Assembly (NCBI RefSeq): GCF_017897595.1
Contig: NZ_JAGKIK010000001.1
Coordinates: 558,001-622,000 of the forward strand
DNA from: Aquimarina sp. U1-2
GTDB taxonomy: Bacteria > Bacteroidota > Bacteroidia > Flavobacteriales > Flavobacteriaceae
Direction: 5' to 3'
DNA: 64,000 nt
The position numbers and the translations under genes are program-made. Under the pieces are notes generated by a model. That model ran no database searches. It worked only from the letters and a program-made list of their open reading frames with translations, and was not told where the DNA came from. Positions 1 through 10,566 of the stretch are shown here, one piece after another (positions within the stretch are counted from its first letter, which is position 1; each line of letters opens with the position of its first letter).

Positions 1-253
1 CCGCGACTATAAATACTATTTCAAAACAGAATCAAGACTATATGGTTTTTATGCTCTTTCATAGAAGGGTCGACTTCCCACTAGAGTCTCGAAAGACTTT
101 TAATATAGGTAAAGTAACCAATAGCTATAGGTCTGCACTTATAGGTACAACTAACCTTACCAAAATGGAAAAATGTAATTATAAAAATCACATGTTTCAC
201 TAAATAGTAGTTCAAACAACATCACGATCAAATTTGTAGTACTCAATTAGAAG
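1..253. other. Window-edge stretch without a confident gene
   Basis: One plus-strand frame is open from base 3 to a TAA at 201-203 (66 codons, entering from outside the window). Its translation matches no family I recognise and does not resemble the ABC ATPase often found before paired ABC-2 permeases. Bases 229-236 (CAAATTTG) are one mismatch from the Bacteroidota -7 box TAnnTTTG and could serve the permease gene that starts at 254. Confidence 0.25.
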
Positions 254-1360
254 ATGAAGGTATTTCTAGCATTTTTAAAAAAAGAATTTTATCATATCCT
301 AAGAGACAAACGTACTTTGCTTATCTTATTTATAATGCCTGTTACACAAGTATTAATTTTTGGCTATGCAGTAACCAACGAGTTTAAGGATGCACGCATT
401 GACGTGCTGGATAATTCAAGATCTCCCCTGAGTAGAGAATATATAAATCATCTCCAAAGCTCGGGTCATTTTCAACTCAATCAGTCAATAACCAATTATA
501 GAGATATCGAAGAAGGTATGAAAGCCGGTAACTCCAAATTTGCTCTAGTTATTCCTCATGATTTTTCGACTGATTTTTTAGCCAAAAAACAACCCGAGGT
601 ACAATTATTAGCAGATGGTTCTGACCCTAATAATGCCACTACATTAGTACAATATGTTAATCAAATGTCATATAGTTTTATAAATAACAAGTTTCCTAAT
701 AGTACTCAAAAAAGGTCTATTACTGTTTCCTCAAGAATGCTTTACAATCCTCAATTAGAAAGTGCTTACAATTTTATTCCAGGGGTAATCGCTATGATCC
801 TCCTTATTATTTCGGCAATGTTGACTTCCTTAACTATTGCAAAAGAAAAAGAACAGGGTACAATGGAAATCTTGCTGGTCTCGCCATTATCACCTTTCAT
901 TATTATCTTAGGAAAGGTAGTACCCTATGCCATTCTTAGTTTTATTAACGCCTTAATCATTCTACTGCTAGGGACTTCAATTTTTGACGTACCCATAAGA
1001 GGTAGTATTATTCTGTTGTTACTAATGTGTTTGCTCTATGTAATTGTTGCGCTCGCGCTAGGCATTTTAATTTCAACTGCTGAAGACACCCAACAAGGCG
1101 CAATGATGAAATCTATGATGGGATTGATGCTGCCCACAATGATATTGTCAGGATTCATGTTTCCATTATCTAGTATGCCACAAGTTTTACAGGGGTTAGG
1201 ACATATTGTACCGGCTACCTATTTTATCGAAATTCTCAAAGCTATAATGTTAAGGGGTACAGGACTGCTTACCATTTGGCTTTCTACTCTGGTACTAATA
1301 GGAATGGCCATCGTATTGCTAGGGTTGGCTATTAGAAATTTTAAAATACGACTGCAATGA
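254..1360 (+). CDS. ABC-2 type exporter permease, first of a pair
   Basis: Inner-membrane permease of the ABC-2 family (YhhJ/YbhR-like, as used in drug or lipid exporters). The 368 residues show the family layout: a cytoplasmic N-terminus rich in K/R, one membrane helix at about residues 20-40, a soluble periplasmic domain to about 170, then five hydrophobic helices. The motif KEKEQGTMEILLVSPL (about 196-211) is the characteristic ABC-2 loop. The stop overlaps the next start in ATGA, so the two permeases are translationally coupled and probably form a heterodimer. No ATPase or membrane-fusion gene is visible downstream; if the set is complete they lie upstream of the window. The substrate cannot be told. 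Confidence 0.9.
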   Translation: MKVFLAFLKKEFYHILRDKRTLLILFIMPVTQVLIFGYAVTNEFKDARIDVLDNSRSPLSREYINHLQSSGHFQLNQSITNYRDIEEGMKAGNSKFALVIPHDFSTDFLAKKQPEVQLLADGSDPNNATTLVQYVNQMSYSFINNKFPNSTQKRSITVSSRMLYNPQLESAYNFIPGVIAMILLIISAMLTSLTIAKEKEQGTMEILLVSPLSPFIIILGKVVPYAILSFINALIILLLGTSIFDVPIRGSIILLLLMCLLYVIVALALGILISTAEDTQQGAMMKSMMGLMLPTMILSGFMFPLSSMPQVLQGLGHIVPATYFIEILKAIMLRGTGLLTIWLSTLVLIGMAIVLLGLAIRNFKIRLQ

Positions 1361-2469
1361 AACGGTTGATATTCCTTATAGAAAAAGAATTTATGCAAAT
1401 TTTCCGTAATAGGACTATACTGCCTATGATGACTATTTTACCGATAATTCAACTACTGTTACTCAGCAGTGCAGCTTCTAATCAAGTCAAGGAAGTACGT
1501 ATTAGTATAGATGATCGGGATAAGAGCTTATTTTCTTACGAATTAATTGCAAAAATTGACGCCACTAAAAGATTGATTGTAAAACCATTACCACTAAAAA
1601 GCAACGATGCTATGCTAGCCATGCAGAATGACGAGACAGACATAATTCTAAAAATTCCCAAAGGATTTCAAAAAGATTTCTATCGTTCTGACCGACCCGA
1701 GTTGCAAATGTTAGTAAACGCAATCAACGGACAACAAGCCACTGTAGGTGCTAGTTATGTCACGACGGTCATTCAGAATTTTAATCGCAATAAGCTTAAA
1801 CAAACTTCTGCCCTTACGAGTCCAATCCCTATTTTCACAATTAAGGATCGTAGCTGGTACAACCCAGAATTAAAGTATACCCATTTTATGGCAACAGGAA
1901 TTCTTGCAGAGCTTACCGCATTGCTTACCATCATACTCTCTGCAATGAATGTAGTACGAGAGCGTGAATTAGGAACGATCGAGCAAATTAATGTAACGCC
2001 CATTAAAAAATGGCAGTTTATCTTGGGCAAGCTCATTCCATTTCTTTGCATAGGGATGGGGCTGTTAACCCTGGGATTGATTGCGGCAAAAATTGCTTTT
2101 AATATTCCAATGGTAGGAAGTGTTAGTCTCCTTTTTTTGTATGCATTTTTTAATATAGTTGCTGTTTTAGGCCTAGGCTTCTTAATATCCAACTTTGCAG
2201 AAACTCAACAGCAAGCTATCTTTGTCGCCTTCTTTTTTGTCATGATTTTTATTTTGATGTGTGGTTTATTCACCCCTATAGATAGTATGCCAAAATGGGC
2301 GCAATATGCCACAATCCCCAATCCCTTAGCACATTTTATATCCGTTTCGCGCAAGGTATTATTAAAAGGGAGTGGATTATATGATATAAAATGGGAATTT
2401 ATTTATACCATTATATTAGCTTTCATTTTTAATTTTTTGGCAGTTCGTACATATAAGAAAACAATTTAA
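1357..2469 (+). CDS. ABC-2 type exporter permease, second of a pair
   Basis: Paralogue of the preceding permease (370 residues, YbhS-like), with the same plan: helix at about 18-38, periplasmic domain to about 170, five C-terminal helices. The ABC-2 loop appears as RERELGTIEQINVTPIKKW (about 200-218), including the conserved E-G-T-x-E-x-x-x-x-(S/T)P core. It starts on the ATG that overlaps the stop of its neighbour by 4 bp. It ends the operon: the next genes are on the other strand. The protein must work with an ATPase not seen here. Confidence 0.9.
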   Translation: MKRLIFLIEKEFMQIFRNRTILPMMTILPIIQLLLLSSAASNQVKEVRISIDDRDKSLFSYELIAKIDATKRLIVKPLPLKSNDAMLAMQNDETDIILKIPKGFQKDFYRSDRPELQMLVNAINGQQATVGASYVTTVIQNFNRNKLKQTSALTSPIPIFTIKDRSWYNPELKYTHFMATGILAELTALLTIILSAMNVVRERELGTIEQINVTPIKKWQFILGKLIPFLCIGMGLLTLGLIAAKIAFNIPMVGSVSLLFLYAFFNIVAVLGLGFLISNFAETQQQAIFVAFFFVMIFILMCGLFTPIDSMPKWAQYATIPNPLAHFISVSRKVLLKGSGLYDIKWEFIYTIILAFIFNFLAVRTYKKTI

Positions 2470-2829
2470 TTATGGTAAGGTAAAAGCAACATCAATTCAA
2501 GACAAATGATAGTGTACACCACTGAATACAATGAATCACAATGATGTGAAAAATAGTATATCCGCCAAAGATTATAATTCATGTAACAAAGAAAAAGTTG
2601 GACTAAAAGACTACTTAAACACAGAACAGAAAGCTAGTTTATAGAAAATTGCCAATAAACGAATGTCCTATACATAAAACGCTTTTTCAAGAGGTTAAAA
2701 TTAAAAACTTCTGTTATGTAAAGGTTGAAAGAATGTTCTGGTAATAACATAACCACATTCAATAAGTACATATGCGTTATGTTATTTTCATTGTCTTTAG
2801 TCAATAAATTAAAACATTTCAAACATTAA
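2470..2829. other. Intergenic stretch with one weak 37-codon ORF
   Basis: The region lies between convergent operons (permeases on plus, hip genes on minus). The best candidate is a plus-strand ORF at 2531-2644 (ATG to TAG, 37 residues, starting MNHNDVKNS and ending EQKASL), polar and without a membrane helix. No promoter or ribosome site stands out, so it is reported only as possible. A 62-codon minus ORF at 2634-2822 looks like non-coding AT-rich sequence. No clear terminator hairpin was seen. Confidence 0.2.
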
Positions 2830-3813
2830 TTACTTCGTTAGCCGCTTCAAGCACGCCAAATAAGCCTGCTCATAATTACGCTTTTTCCTGTCTGATAGAT
2901 AGGAATTGCCAATCAAACCCAAAACTTTATCTGTGTTCTTGGTCAAAGATAAAAACACACTATCTACCTGCTTTTGCGAAATACCAGCCAGCTCGCCAAG
3001 TGTATGGAATTGCTGTTGGATAGTACCTAAGGCTTTATCCCTTGGTACAAGACCATCATCCAACGCAAAGTCCTTATCTTCAATATGAATGCGACTGTTC
3101 AATAAATCGTAGGCTGGACTCAATCTGTAATCGCCCAATTCAGTTTCTATCAGTGAAAAGTTTTTAAAATGCGCATCGCCGTTAGAAAACTGATAATTGA
3201 AAAGTATCATTTTAAAGAGTTTTGGTGCCTCAACACTGTAAGCTGGAACAAACTTTTTAAGGATATCAAAAAGTTCAGAATAGTTGCCCAAATATTTGTA
3301 ATGCTCACCGTGGGTTTGGGGTGTTCTTCCTGCCAAGGTGGCAAAATCTTCCTGCGCCCATTTACTTCCATCGTCTTTTACATCAAAGCGCTTGGTAATA
3401 TAAGCTGGTGCACCGTTACTGAAAAAAATAAGGGCGTTTTCTGCCGTTTCTATGTTGTACACTTGTCGTGCTATTTGCATCGTGAGATGTTCGTTAGCCG
3501 GCATTTGGTCAGGATTTTTACCAGCATTGGGTATGGGTTTTAAAATATACTGCCCTTGCTCGCCTTCTTTTATGAGACGTAGTTTATTCTTTTCGAGCAA
3601 GACAGAAAACTTTTCCTGCACACCAGAGATGGACATCCGTTTTTGGTTTTCTTCAAAAAGTTGATCGGTAACTTCATTTGTTGCTGGAGATTCATAGGGT
3701 AAGACGTGGCTTACCTTTTTACCATCAAACGTACGTCGTAACGCTGTCGCGGAATAGGTGTCGTGACCTTCCTTCAAGGTTCCTGGGCAGTTATGTATCG
3801 CTGGTAAACTCAT
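2830..3813 (-). CDS. hipT: HipA-type Ser/Thr kinase toxin lacking the N-terminal subdomain (HipT-like)
   Basis: Toxin kinase of a HipBST-like toxin-antitoxin system; HipA-family kinases phosphorylate aminoacyl-tRNA synthetases (GltX for HipA, TrpS for E. coli HipT). The 327 residues begin directly at the kinase part: a Gly-rich loop region with the S-I-S motif (MSISGVQEKFS, about 56-66), then the K of YILKP (about 91), the catalytic stretch SNGDAHFKNFS (about 211-221) and the metal-binding SPAYDLLNS (about 232-240). The N-terminal 'couple_hipA' subdomain of classic HipA (about 440 residues) is missing and is encoded by the next upstream gene, overlapping by 4 bp. That split, and the SIS motif, match HipT of E. 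coli O127. The cellular target is unknown. Confidence 0.87.
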   Translation of the reverse strand: MSLPAIHNCPGTLKEGHDTYSATALRRTFDGKKVSHVLPYESPATNEVTDQLFEENQKRMSISGVQEKFSVLLEKNKLRLIKEGEQGQYILKPIPNAGKNPDQMPANEHLTMQIARQVYNIETAENALIFFSNGAPAYITKRFDVKDDGSKWAQEDFATLAGRTPQTHGEHYKYLGNYSELFDILKKFVPAYSVEAPKLFKMILFNYQFSNGDAHFKNFSLIETELGDYRLSPAYDLLNSRIHIEDKDFALDDGLVPRDKALGTIQQQFHTLGELAGISQKQVDSVFLSLTKNTDKVLGLIGNSYLSDRKKRNYEQAYLACLKRLTK

Positions 3814-4139
3814 TGGTTTTCTATTTTTTCGATACGCACAGCACCTATGGTGTCATATTTTGCAGTGTTGAGCAAGATGCCAAAATGGTCGTTTTTATCA
3901 ATGCGCAGCGCAAAACAGACCACCTCCTTGTTAGTGCCTTCGGGCAACATATTGTAAAAAAAAGGGAATAAATATGGTGAACTAAACTCCTTTTGGGTCT
4001 TAGGTAATGTCAAACTAATCGAAGGTTTGTTGGCAGCGTTAAACCACACGTCCAAATACTGGAAGATAAACTCTCCATTATCCAATTGGGTCAGCAAACC
4101 TGCTTCCTCGTTTTTATAGAACACCTTGGCCTGTCTCAT
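3810..4139 (-). CDS. hipS: HipA N-terminal subdomain protein, HipS-like
   Basis: A 109-residue protein corresponding to the N-terminal subdomain of HipA (couple_hipA): starts MRQAKVFYKNEEAGLL, contains the W-x-N-A-A-N-K-P-x-S-L-x-L-P core and the PYLFPFFYNMLPEGTNKE segment typical of the family, and ends shortly after. In E. coli HipBST the equivalent small protein HipS is the antitoxin that neutralises HipT; the same role is inferred here. It overlaps the HTH gene upstream by 4 bp (4136-4139) and the kinase gene downstream by 4 bp (3810-3813), so the three are one translationally coupled operon. A single classic hipA broken by a frameshift is unlikely because both overlaps are neat ATGA-type junctions and each part ends at a domain boundary. 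Confidence 0.85.
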   Translation of the reverse strand: MRQAKVFYKNEEAGLLTQLDNGEFIFQYLDVWFNAANKPSISLTLPKTQKEFSSPYLFPFFYNMLPEGTNKEVVCFALRIDKNDHFGILLNTAKYDTIGAVRIEKIENQ

Positions 4140-4354
4140 TCATCAGTCTCTAATTGTTTAACTTGTAAAGTGAGTTCCAGGCCCAAAGCATCGGCCAACT
4201 TACCCAAAGTCTGAAGTGTGGGATTGCCCTTGCCGCTTTCAAATTGTTTTAAGGTACGTAAGCTCACTCCAGACAAATCTGCGAGCGTCTTTTGGTTGAC
4301 CTGCAACATTTCCCTACGGGTTTTAATGGCATCTATAATATCTTGAAAGTGCAT
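4136..4354 (-). CDS. hipB: HipB-like HTH (Xre) antitoxin/autorepressor
   Basis: A 72-residue Cro/C1-type helix-turn-helix protein, first gene of the HipBST-like operon. The HTH reads KTLADLSGVSLRTLKQFESG (about 22-41), followed by the usual N-P-T-L-x-T-L-G-K-L-A-D-A-L helix. The frame stays open further upstream to 4432, but those 26 extra residues are hydrophobic and unlike the family, and the ATG at 4352-4354 begins the normal sequence MHFQDIIDAIKTRR, so that start is chosen. In the family HipB binds operator repeats and represses its own operon; a long inverted repeat overlaps this start codon. Confidence 0.85.
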   Translation of the reverse strand: MHFQDIIDAIKTRREMLQVNQKTLADLSGVSLRTLKQFESGKGNPTLQTLGKLADALGLELTLQVKQLETDE

Positions 4355-4425
4355 GATATTGCTCTTTTTATACCAAAAATAGTATAACCAATGGAAATAA
4401 ACAAGAAAAGAGCAATACAATGCAC
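4349..4425 (-). promoter_or_regulatory. Inverted-repeat operator of the hipBST-like operon
   Basis: Two 20-bp arms, 4349-4368 (GTGCATGATATTGCTCTTTT) and 4406-4425, are inverted copies matching at 18 of 20 positions; the inner 12 bp (TATTGCTCTTTT / AAAAGAGCAATA) are perfect. The spacer is 37 bp. The promoter-proximal arm includes the hipB start codon, so bound HipB could block both initiation and elongation. A shorter inverted repeat AAATAGTGC-N8-GCGCTATTT lies upstream at 4466-4491 and may be a further site or a hairpin in the 4433-4514 spacer after the large regulator gene. Confidence 0.65.
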
Positions 4426-4514
4426 TTTTCATTAGTTTTTTACTCTATTAGGTATTTGAAAGGCTAAATAGTGCAACATAATGCGCTATTTATATTTTTT
4501 ATTTAGTCGAATAC

Positions 4515-7500
4515 CTACCGCTTCTCTATCCCCAAACGCTTTAACCGCGATTCTAAAGTCGTATTGGCTACCCCCAACAGTTTGGCAGCTCCGTTGGGGC
4601 CGCTTACGCGCCATTTGGTTTTTTCTAAAATATGCAATATGTATTTGCGTTCCAGGTCTTCTTTGCGCTCTTTGATATATTCCATATCGTAAATTTCGGG
4701 TACCGGGATACTGGGTGTGGATGCCCCGGGAATGGTATCGTAACTTGTTTTTTGCGGAAAGATCTCTAATACCCTGCCCTTCTGAAGAATCATGGCCTGT
4801 TCTAATACATTTTGCAGTTCTCGCACATTACCGGGCCACGGATATTTACGAATACGTTCCATGGATTTTTCGGTATACCCCTTAAAAGGCAGCCCCAGGC
4901 TGTGTGATAGCTGCCTGCCAAAATGCTCGGCCAGTAGCACCGCATCGTTACTGCGATGGCGTACCGGGGGCAACTCTATCGGAAAGGTATTGAGTCGGTA
5001 GAACAGGTCTGCTCTAAACTCCCCTTTTCTAACCAGTGCTTCCAGGTTCTTATTGGTTGCGGCAATTACCCTAAAGTCGAGTTTCAGGGTTTGGTTGCTA
5101 CCCACGCGCTCTACTTCCCGTTCTTGCAGTACCCGTAATAATTTAGCTTGTAATTCAAGAGGCATATCCCCGATCTCATCTAGAAAAATAGTGCCCTTAT
5201 CGGCCAGTTCAAATTTACCAATACGCTGCTTCATCGCGCCCGTAAAGGCCCCTTTTTCGTGGCCAAAAAGTTCGGACTCTACAATCTGTGAGGGTATGGC
5301 GGCACAGTTCACTTTGACCAACACCCGCTCTTTTCTGGGGGAATTGTTATGTATCGCACGGGCTATCAATTCTTTTCCCGTTCCCGTTTCGCCTAACACC
5401 AATACGGTAGCATTAAGATCGGCTACTTCTCGTATTTTGGTAAATACCTCTTGCATCGTTTCGCTATCGCCCACAATCTCATCAAATCCATAAGTTTGCT
5501 CAACCTCATCCAACAGATAGGCTTTTTCTTCCTGTAATCTAAGGTTTAAGGCATTCACTTCGTCGGTAATGATGGCTTTTTCTAAGCTTTCTGCGAGTGC
5601 GTAGCGGATGGTCTCAAAAAAGGGTGTCGCCCGTGTATCATAGAAATATTCGGGTTTGTGATACAAACACAGTAAAAAGTTCATCCCACCGGCTAACGGA
5701 ATGGCCAGATTTGCCACGGCAGGTGCACGGATTACGTCTTGCGTGGCCTTATATAATACCTGCCCTTCTTTGGTGTTCGTCCAGGGATCTTTATACTTTT
5801 TTTCAAAAAAATAGTGTTCTACTTTGTCGATAGCACTAGCAATCACCTTTTCGTCCTGGTTGCTGGCACGGGCAAAATCTTTTGGTGTCCACGAGCGATA
5901 TTCTTCTTTACCGATGCGTTCTACCGCTTGATAGATGTGCATTTGTTTGCCCTTACGTATCGAAAAAGCCGCAAAGGTAAACGGCAGGTGCTCCTGCACA
6001 AAATCCAGAAAGTCGCGTATGCGCTCCTGCCAGCTTTTTTTCTGGCCAAAAATAGAAATTACGGCCACCTGCTGACTTTTTTCCAGCTCACGGCGTTCAA
6101 TTTCTTCTATCGCGAGAATGTTGGATATTGCAGCGGATACCTGATGCGTTATCGCAGCAAATAACGAAATGTCTTTGTCACCATACGTATTAGGCTTTTT
6201 ACTGTTTAAACTCCAGACTAGCTGTGTGCCGTTAGTAGTTGTAAAAGCCTTGGCGATTATACTATAATAACCTAACTGTTCAAATGCCTCAGCGTAAAAA
6301 GTATCTGAATCTTTAATAATTTCATCTCGATTAAAGATGATTACATCTTTACTAGATAGTACCTTTTTCATTTGAGCACCTGTAGGTAGCATATCATTAT
6401 CATACTCCATAGTGTGCTGTAAAGAATACACATCAGATTCAAGAGAATTAAAATCCAAAAACTCTTTGTAGTTTTCTAATGAATTGCTAAACAGCCCAAT
6501 TCCTGCATCATCAAAGGGAATTACGTTTTTTATTTTATCAAAGACTACCTTAAATAATTGATTTCTGCTTCTGATGGTCGCAAACTCTTTGGCCAGGTCT
6601 ACCAGTAAGGACTTTTCTTCTTCTCGTTCTTTTAGGTGTTCTGTGGCTAAAATGTTACTAATGGCTACGGCTAACTGGTCACATACACTTTGAAAGAGCG
6701 GTTTAGACACTTTGTTGACATCATCTTCTTTCCTGTAGTTTATCCAAAAGGTACCCAACACTTCATTGCCCAGTTTAAAAGGATAGACCAACGACCTATC
6801 GTAGTCGCTTTTTTTCAAAAACCCCATTGTCTTAGCATCGCTTAGATGGCTCCAATCCTTTGTCCAATCAAACACTATGGGCTGTTTTTCTTTAGATGTC
6901 TTTTTGATACTCCAGGCAACTCCGGAACCCTTTAACGGATTCCATAAGGTTCCATCCTCATAATGGTCAAAAACTAATGGGTTTATAGCAGATTCGCCAA
7001 CTTCATAATAAGCACTCCAATCGGTGTATTTCTCCTTTTTCTCATCAAGGATGATAATACCCGTATCGTAAAAATGGAAAATGGGTTTTAGCTTTTGAAT
7101 GATGTATCGTAGCAACTCTTGCTTAGAACGGATGGATGCAATGCCTTCGCTAATGGTAAGCAGGGTTTCTTTAAACTGTTTTTCTTCGAGTACGTTTTCG
7201 TTAGAAATAATATTGGCCAATGCCAATGCCACTTGTTGAGAAAAGTTTTCAAGAAGATTCACCTGTTCTTTGGTGAGTGAAGGTTCATCTGCGTAGACCA
7301 TTTCTAAGCAACCTAAAAGTGTTCCCTTATGATACAACTTGTTAAGTAGCGTGTGACTGTAGTCATTTTTCTTTAATAGATGTAAGCCTTCATAATCAGG
7401 AAATTTTTTGACCCACTCATCGGCTGATGCTAATAAAATATTAGGGTGCTTATCAAAATATTCCTCAAAGGGTGAACCACTAAGGGGTATCGTGTTTTCA

Positions 7501-10466
7501 AAGAATTTCGTATTGAGTGGTCCAATAACATCCGGGTCGTAGTAAACCACCGAAAAATTATCTTCTTTCAACAATACAATATTCAGATAGACGAACCCAA
7601 ACAAAGGTTGTACTGTATCACTTACGACTTTAAACAACGAATTTGTATCCTGTATTTGGGCGATAGATGCTGTCACTTCCAGAAGTTGTTCTGTTAGTCG
7701 TTTTTCTTTCAGCACCTGCTCATTGGCCAATACGTTATTAACGGCCACCGACATTAAATCTGAGATGGCACGGAATTTTACGATATCTTCCTGTGTATAA
7801 AAGTTTTTTGAAAAAGAAGAAAAAATCAGCACTCCATAAGTCTTTCCTCTCGCCTGTAGTGGCCCAGCTAAAATTTCTTTAATACCTGCATTGCGCATCG
7901 CCTCATATTGCGGATATCCTGGTATTTTTTGGGTGAGTTCCTTAAAATCTACAATCAATGGACCATTGATAGCAAAGTACTCTGTTGGCGAACCGGGATG
8001 CTCAAAGGGCCCGTAACCTACCGAATTTTGCAGTTCTACTTCAATTGGGGCTTCAATGGCGTCTTCAGTTAATTCCTGATGGTATTTTCCGTCTTCTGAA
8101 AAGACGAATATGCCGTGGTTATCAAAACTAATAACGTCTTTTACCCGAGTGAGCACCTTGCTGAACAGTTCCTTTCTGCTCTGTGAATCAGCTACCGCTT
8201 CGCTAATGCCGAGCAGGGTTTCTTTAAACTGTTTCTCTTCCAGAACCTGCTCATTGGCCAGAATTTTTAACACAGCGGTTGCCATTTGCTCGGCGATGGG
8301 TTTAAAGAGATTGAGATGCCGCTGGTGGTAGCGAATATCACTATACGAATTAAAACATAACATCCCAAAGGCACTATCGCCATCCCACAAAGGGCCACCC
8401 AGCAACTGCTGTAGCCCCGCTTGTTTTACAATTTTCTTTTGCGGATGGTCAGCCAAATCATCAAGATGGTAAACCGCGGGTTCATTTTCCATTATTTGTG
8501 CAATGGCCGAGTTTTTATGCAAAAACCTGGCGTGGGCTCCAAATTCTGCCTCCACTTCACTTTGTACGGTGGCTTCACCGATGATCTCCGTATTTACTAG
8601 TTCATAATGGTATTTTCCTGTTTCGTCCAGTACAAAGAGGCCATACTCATCATAGGGGATGATGGCCTTTACTTTTATGAAAAAGGTTTGTAGCAGCTGC
8701 CTGCGGTCTTGTATACCAGCTACGGACTCGCTGATTTCCAGCAACTGCTCGGTAAATTGCTTCTCCAGCAACAGGTTTTCATTGGCCAAAATATTCAGTA
8801 CCGCTAGGTTGATTTGATTGGCGATGGAATCAAAGAGCGTGAAGTCCTTTTCGGTATAGAAACCCTCTTGCTTGCTGTTAAAACAAAGCATCCCAATCTT
8901 TTCGCTTTCCTTCCTGTCGGCAGACGTGGCGCGAAAGAGTGCCCGGCAGATAAACTGCTTCGTGCCCTGGGCTTTCATCTCTTCATATTGTTCGTGCCCT
9001 GGATGTTGTTGGTTGATGTCTTCAAAGGATAACAGTGTAGGTGTGTCCTGCATCATTGCCTCGATGACCGAACCTTTGTGTGGCAAGTAGCCTGAGATCC
9101 CCTTTTTTAGGATTTCGGTACTGGCTTTTGTGATTCCGTCATCCACCACCCAATCGATATGATTTTCGCCGGTTTCATCTAATGTGAACAGGCCTGCATC
9201 ATCGAACGGGAAGATTTCGTGAATGCGTTCATAAATAATAGTAAGCAGTTCTTTGCGGTGACGCACTTTGGCTATGGGTTCGCTAAGGGCTAATAATTTT
9301 GTTTTCTCTTGTTCGCGTCTTTGTATCTCTTCGTTAGCTAAAAGATTACTTACCGCAACCGCAATCTGATCTGCCACGCCCTGAAACAGGGGGAAATAAT
9401 CTTGAGTATAAAAATTTTTTTCTAAAACATTTACACAAAAGAAGCCAAGGGTCTCGCCACCGTACGTGAGTAAGGTTTGTAGGCTATCGCGGTGGCCTAT
9501 TTTTAAGATTGCCTTGCTTTGTTCGTACTCTGGAAAACGCATTGCCATATCTTTGATATCGATGATCGCGGGCCCGTTTGCTTTTTTCAACAGGTCTAAT
9601 TCCCAAGCCATATTACTTCCTTCGTGAATCGGAAGAGGTACATTAACGGCATTGTCATAGTGCATCATCAAATTGGCTTCTTCCAGGTGAAACTCTTCGT
9701 ACTTGGTAGCCCAGTCCTCTAGGTGTGTTTTTTCTTTATTGAAAATGAACAAGCCAATATCATAAAAGGAAAAGAGCGGTTTTACTTCATCTACGATAAT
9801 GCGCAGCAAGTCTCGACCATTTTTAATCGTCACTAGGAGTTCGGTAATACGAAGTAAGGTGGCGTTAAGCGTTTTCTCGCTCTCAATATTTTCTTTATCT
9901 AGAATATTATTCACCGCTATGGCCAATTGGTCACAGATAAGGCTAAAAAACTCAAATTTTTCTTTGGGAAAGAAGTCTTTTTCTAGCGCATTAAGGCAAA
10001 ACATTCCCAAGGTCTTGCCCTGAAACACTAATAAACCTGTAAGGCAATCGCGGTAGCCAGTCTCTTTAGTATATACGAATTGAGGATAATCGGGAAATCT
10101 CTGATGAAGCTCCTTATAATCTAACAACAAAACATCACCCGCTTCTTCCACTTCTTTCATACAATACGCTACCGAAGAACCTTTGTGCTTCATCTTGGCA
10201 TTCCCCTTTTGCTGATGCTGGTAATTAACGTCTGAGGGCTCTATTTCCGGATCTTGTGCCGTAAGGTCAATGTGGTAGTCTTCTTTTTCGTAAACGACAA
10301 AAAGTCTTGCACTATGATAGCCGAACACAGGTTTTATTTGCTCTAAAATGGCTTTTAACAATTCTTGGCGCGTAGATGTGCCTGAAAAGGCTTTTGCAAC
10401 TTGGTATAGGTGATTATAGCCAAAAGGAGCTGCTTCCTCTGATACAAACTCTTTATCTGAAGACAT
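4515..10466 (-). CDS. Giant multi-GAF sigma-54-type transcriptional activator
   Basis: A 1983-residue regulator. Roughly 1640 N-terminal residues consist of eight tandem, mutually similar units of about 180-190 residues plus a ninth divergent one; each starts with an L-L-x-I-(T/S)-E-x-(V/I)-A helix, then a GAF-type core (F-D-D-A-G-L-F-x-L-D-E-x-G, YxAMRNAG or equivalents, and a conserved F-Y-T-x-x-D segment). A coiled stretch ([18 protein letters not shown]) leads into the sigma-54 AAA+ domain: Walker A GETGTGKE (about 1691), GAFTGA (about 1739), Walker [11 protein letters not shown], then PWPGNVREL. The C-terminus is a Fis-type HTH ending at 1983. GAFTGA implies contact with sigma-54. Typical activators carry one or two GAF domains, so the sensor array is exceptional. 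The gene is divergent from an AtoE-like transporter, a plausible target. The ligand is unknown. Confidence 0.88.
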   Translation of the reverse strand: MSSDKEFVSEEAAPFGYNHLYQVAKAFSGTSTRQELLKAILEQIKPVFGYHSARLFVVYEKEDYHIDLTAQDPEIEPSDVNYQHQQKGNAKMKHKGSSVAYCMKEVEEAGDVLLLDYKELHQRFPDYPQFVYTKETGYRDCLTGLLVFQGKTLGMFCLNALEKDFFPKEKFEFFSLICDQLAIAVNNILDKENIESEKTLNATLLRITELLVTIKNGRDLLRIIVDEVKPLFSFYDIGLFIFNKEKTHLEDWATKYEEFHLEEANLMMHYDNAVNVPLPIHEGSNMAWELDLLKKANGPAIIDIKDMAMRFPEYEQSKAILKIGHRDSLQTLLTYGGETLGFFCVNVLEKNFYTQDYFPLFQGVADQIAVAVSNLLANEEIQRREQEKTKLLALSEPIAKVRHRKELLTIIYERIHEIFPFDDAGLFTLDETGENHIDWVVDDGITKASTEILKKGISGYLPHKGSVIEAMMQDTPTLLSFEDINQQHPGHEQYEEMKAQGTKQFICRALFRATSADRKESEKIGMLCFNSKQEGFYTEKDFTLFDSIANQINLAVLNILANENLLLEKQFTEQLLEISESVAGIQDRRQLLQTFFIKVKAIIPYDEYGLFVLDETGKYHYELVNTEIIGEATVQSEVEAEFGAHARFLHKNSAIAQIMENEPAVYHLDDLADHPQKKIVKQAGLQQLLGGPLWDGDSAFGMLCFNSYSDIRYHQRHLNLFKPIAEQMATAVLKILANEQVLEEKQFKETLLGISEAVADSQSRKELFSKVLTRVKDVISFDNHGIFVFSEDGKYHQELTEDAIEAPIEVELQNSVGYGPFEHPGSPTEYFAINGPLIVDFKELTQKIPGYPQYEAMRNAGIKEILAGPLQARGKTYGVLIFSSFSKNFYTQEDIVKFRAISDLMSVAVNNVLANEQVLKEKRLTEQLLEVTASIAQIQDTNSLFKVVSDTVQPLFGFVYLNIVLLKEDNFSVVYYDPDVIGPLNTKFFENTIPLSGSPFEEYFDKHPNILLASADEWVKKFPDYEGLHLLKKNDYSHTLLNKLYHKGTLLGCLEMVYADEPSLTKEQVNLLENFSQQVALALANIISNENVLEEKQFKETLLTISEGIASIRSKQELLRYIIQKLKPIFHFYDTGIIILDEKKEKYTDWSAYYEVGESAINPLVFDHYEDGTLWNPLKGSGVAWSIKKTSKEKQPIVFDWTKDWSHLSDAKTMGFLKKSDYDRSLVYPFKLGNEVLGTFWINYRKEDDVNKVSKPLFQSVCDQLAVAISNILATEHLKEREEEKSLLVDLAKEFATIRSRNQLFKVVFDKIKNVIPFDDAGIGLFSNSLENYKEFLDFNSLESDVYSLQHTMEYDNDMLPTGAQMKKVLSSKDVIIFNRDEIIKDSDTFYAEAFEQLGYYSIIAKAFTTTNGTQLVWSLNSKKPNTYGDKDISLFAAITHQVSAAISNILAIEEIERRELEKSQQVAVISIFGQKKSWQERIRDFLDFVQEHLPFTFAAFSIRKGKQMHIYQAVERIGKEEYRSWTPKDFARASNQDEKVIASAIDKVEHYFFEKKYKDPWTNTKEGQVLYKATQDVIRAPAVANLAIPLAGGMNFLLCLYHKPEYFYDTRATPFFETIRYALAESLEKAIITDEVNALNLRLQEEKAYLLDEVEQTYGFDEIVGDSETMQEVFTKIREVADLNATVLVLGETGTGKELIARAIHNNSPRKERVLVKVNCAAIPSQIVESELFGHEKGAFTGAMKQRIGKFELADKGTIFLDEIGDMPLELQAKLLRVLQEREVERVGSNQTLKLDFRVIAATNKNLEALVRKGEFRADLFYRLNTFPIELPPVRHRSNDAVLLAEHFGRQLSHSLGLPFKGYTEKSMERIRKYPWPGNVRELQNVLEQAMILQKGRVLEIFPQKTSYDTIPGASTPSIPVPEIYDMEYIKERKEDLERKYILHILEKTKWRVSGPNGAAKLLGVANTTLESRLKRLGIEKR

Positions 10467-10485
10467 AGCACTAATTTTTTAACAA

Positions 10486-10506
10486 ATTTACGCTATTTTC
10501 GTAAAT
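10486..10506. promoter_or_regulatory. Palindromic operator between the GAF regulator and atoE
   Basis: ATTTACG-N7-CGTAAAT, a perfect 7-bp inverted repeat in the 100-bp divergent promoter region. A second copy with the same 7-bp spacer (ATTTACG-N7-CGTAAAA) lies on the far side of the transporter gene at 12070-12090. A partial half site (TTACG) is at 10517-10521. No convincing sigma-54 -24/-12 element (GG-N10-GC) was recognised here. Confidence 0.55.
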
Positions 10507-10566
10507 AGTAATACGGTTACGAAATTTTAGTATTTTTAAATTCGAATAATAGTCCTTACTATCCTT

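Noticed and set aside
2634-2822. 62-codon minus-strand ORF between the permease and hip operons
   Set aside because: AT-rich, no family, no promoter, in a region that looks non-coding.
3810-4139. A single hipA broken by a frameshift
   Set aside because: Both junctions are neat 4-bp ATGA overlaps at domain boundaries, with matching known three-gene systems.
4481-4675. Plus-strand ORFs antisense to the large regulator and other long genes
   Set aside because: They mirror the reading frames of the real genes on the other strand and resemble no family.
10467-10566. Sigma-54 promoter for atoE
   Set aside because: No convincing -24 GG / -12 GC pair was seen, so the link between the activator and atoE stays an inference.
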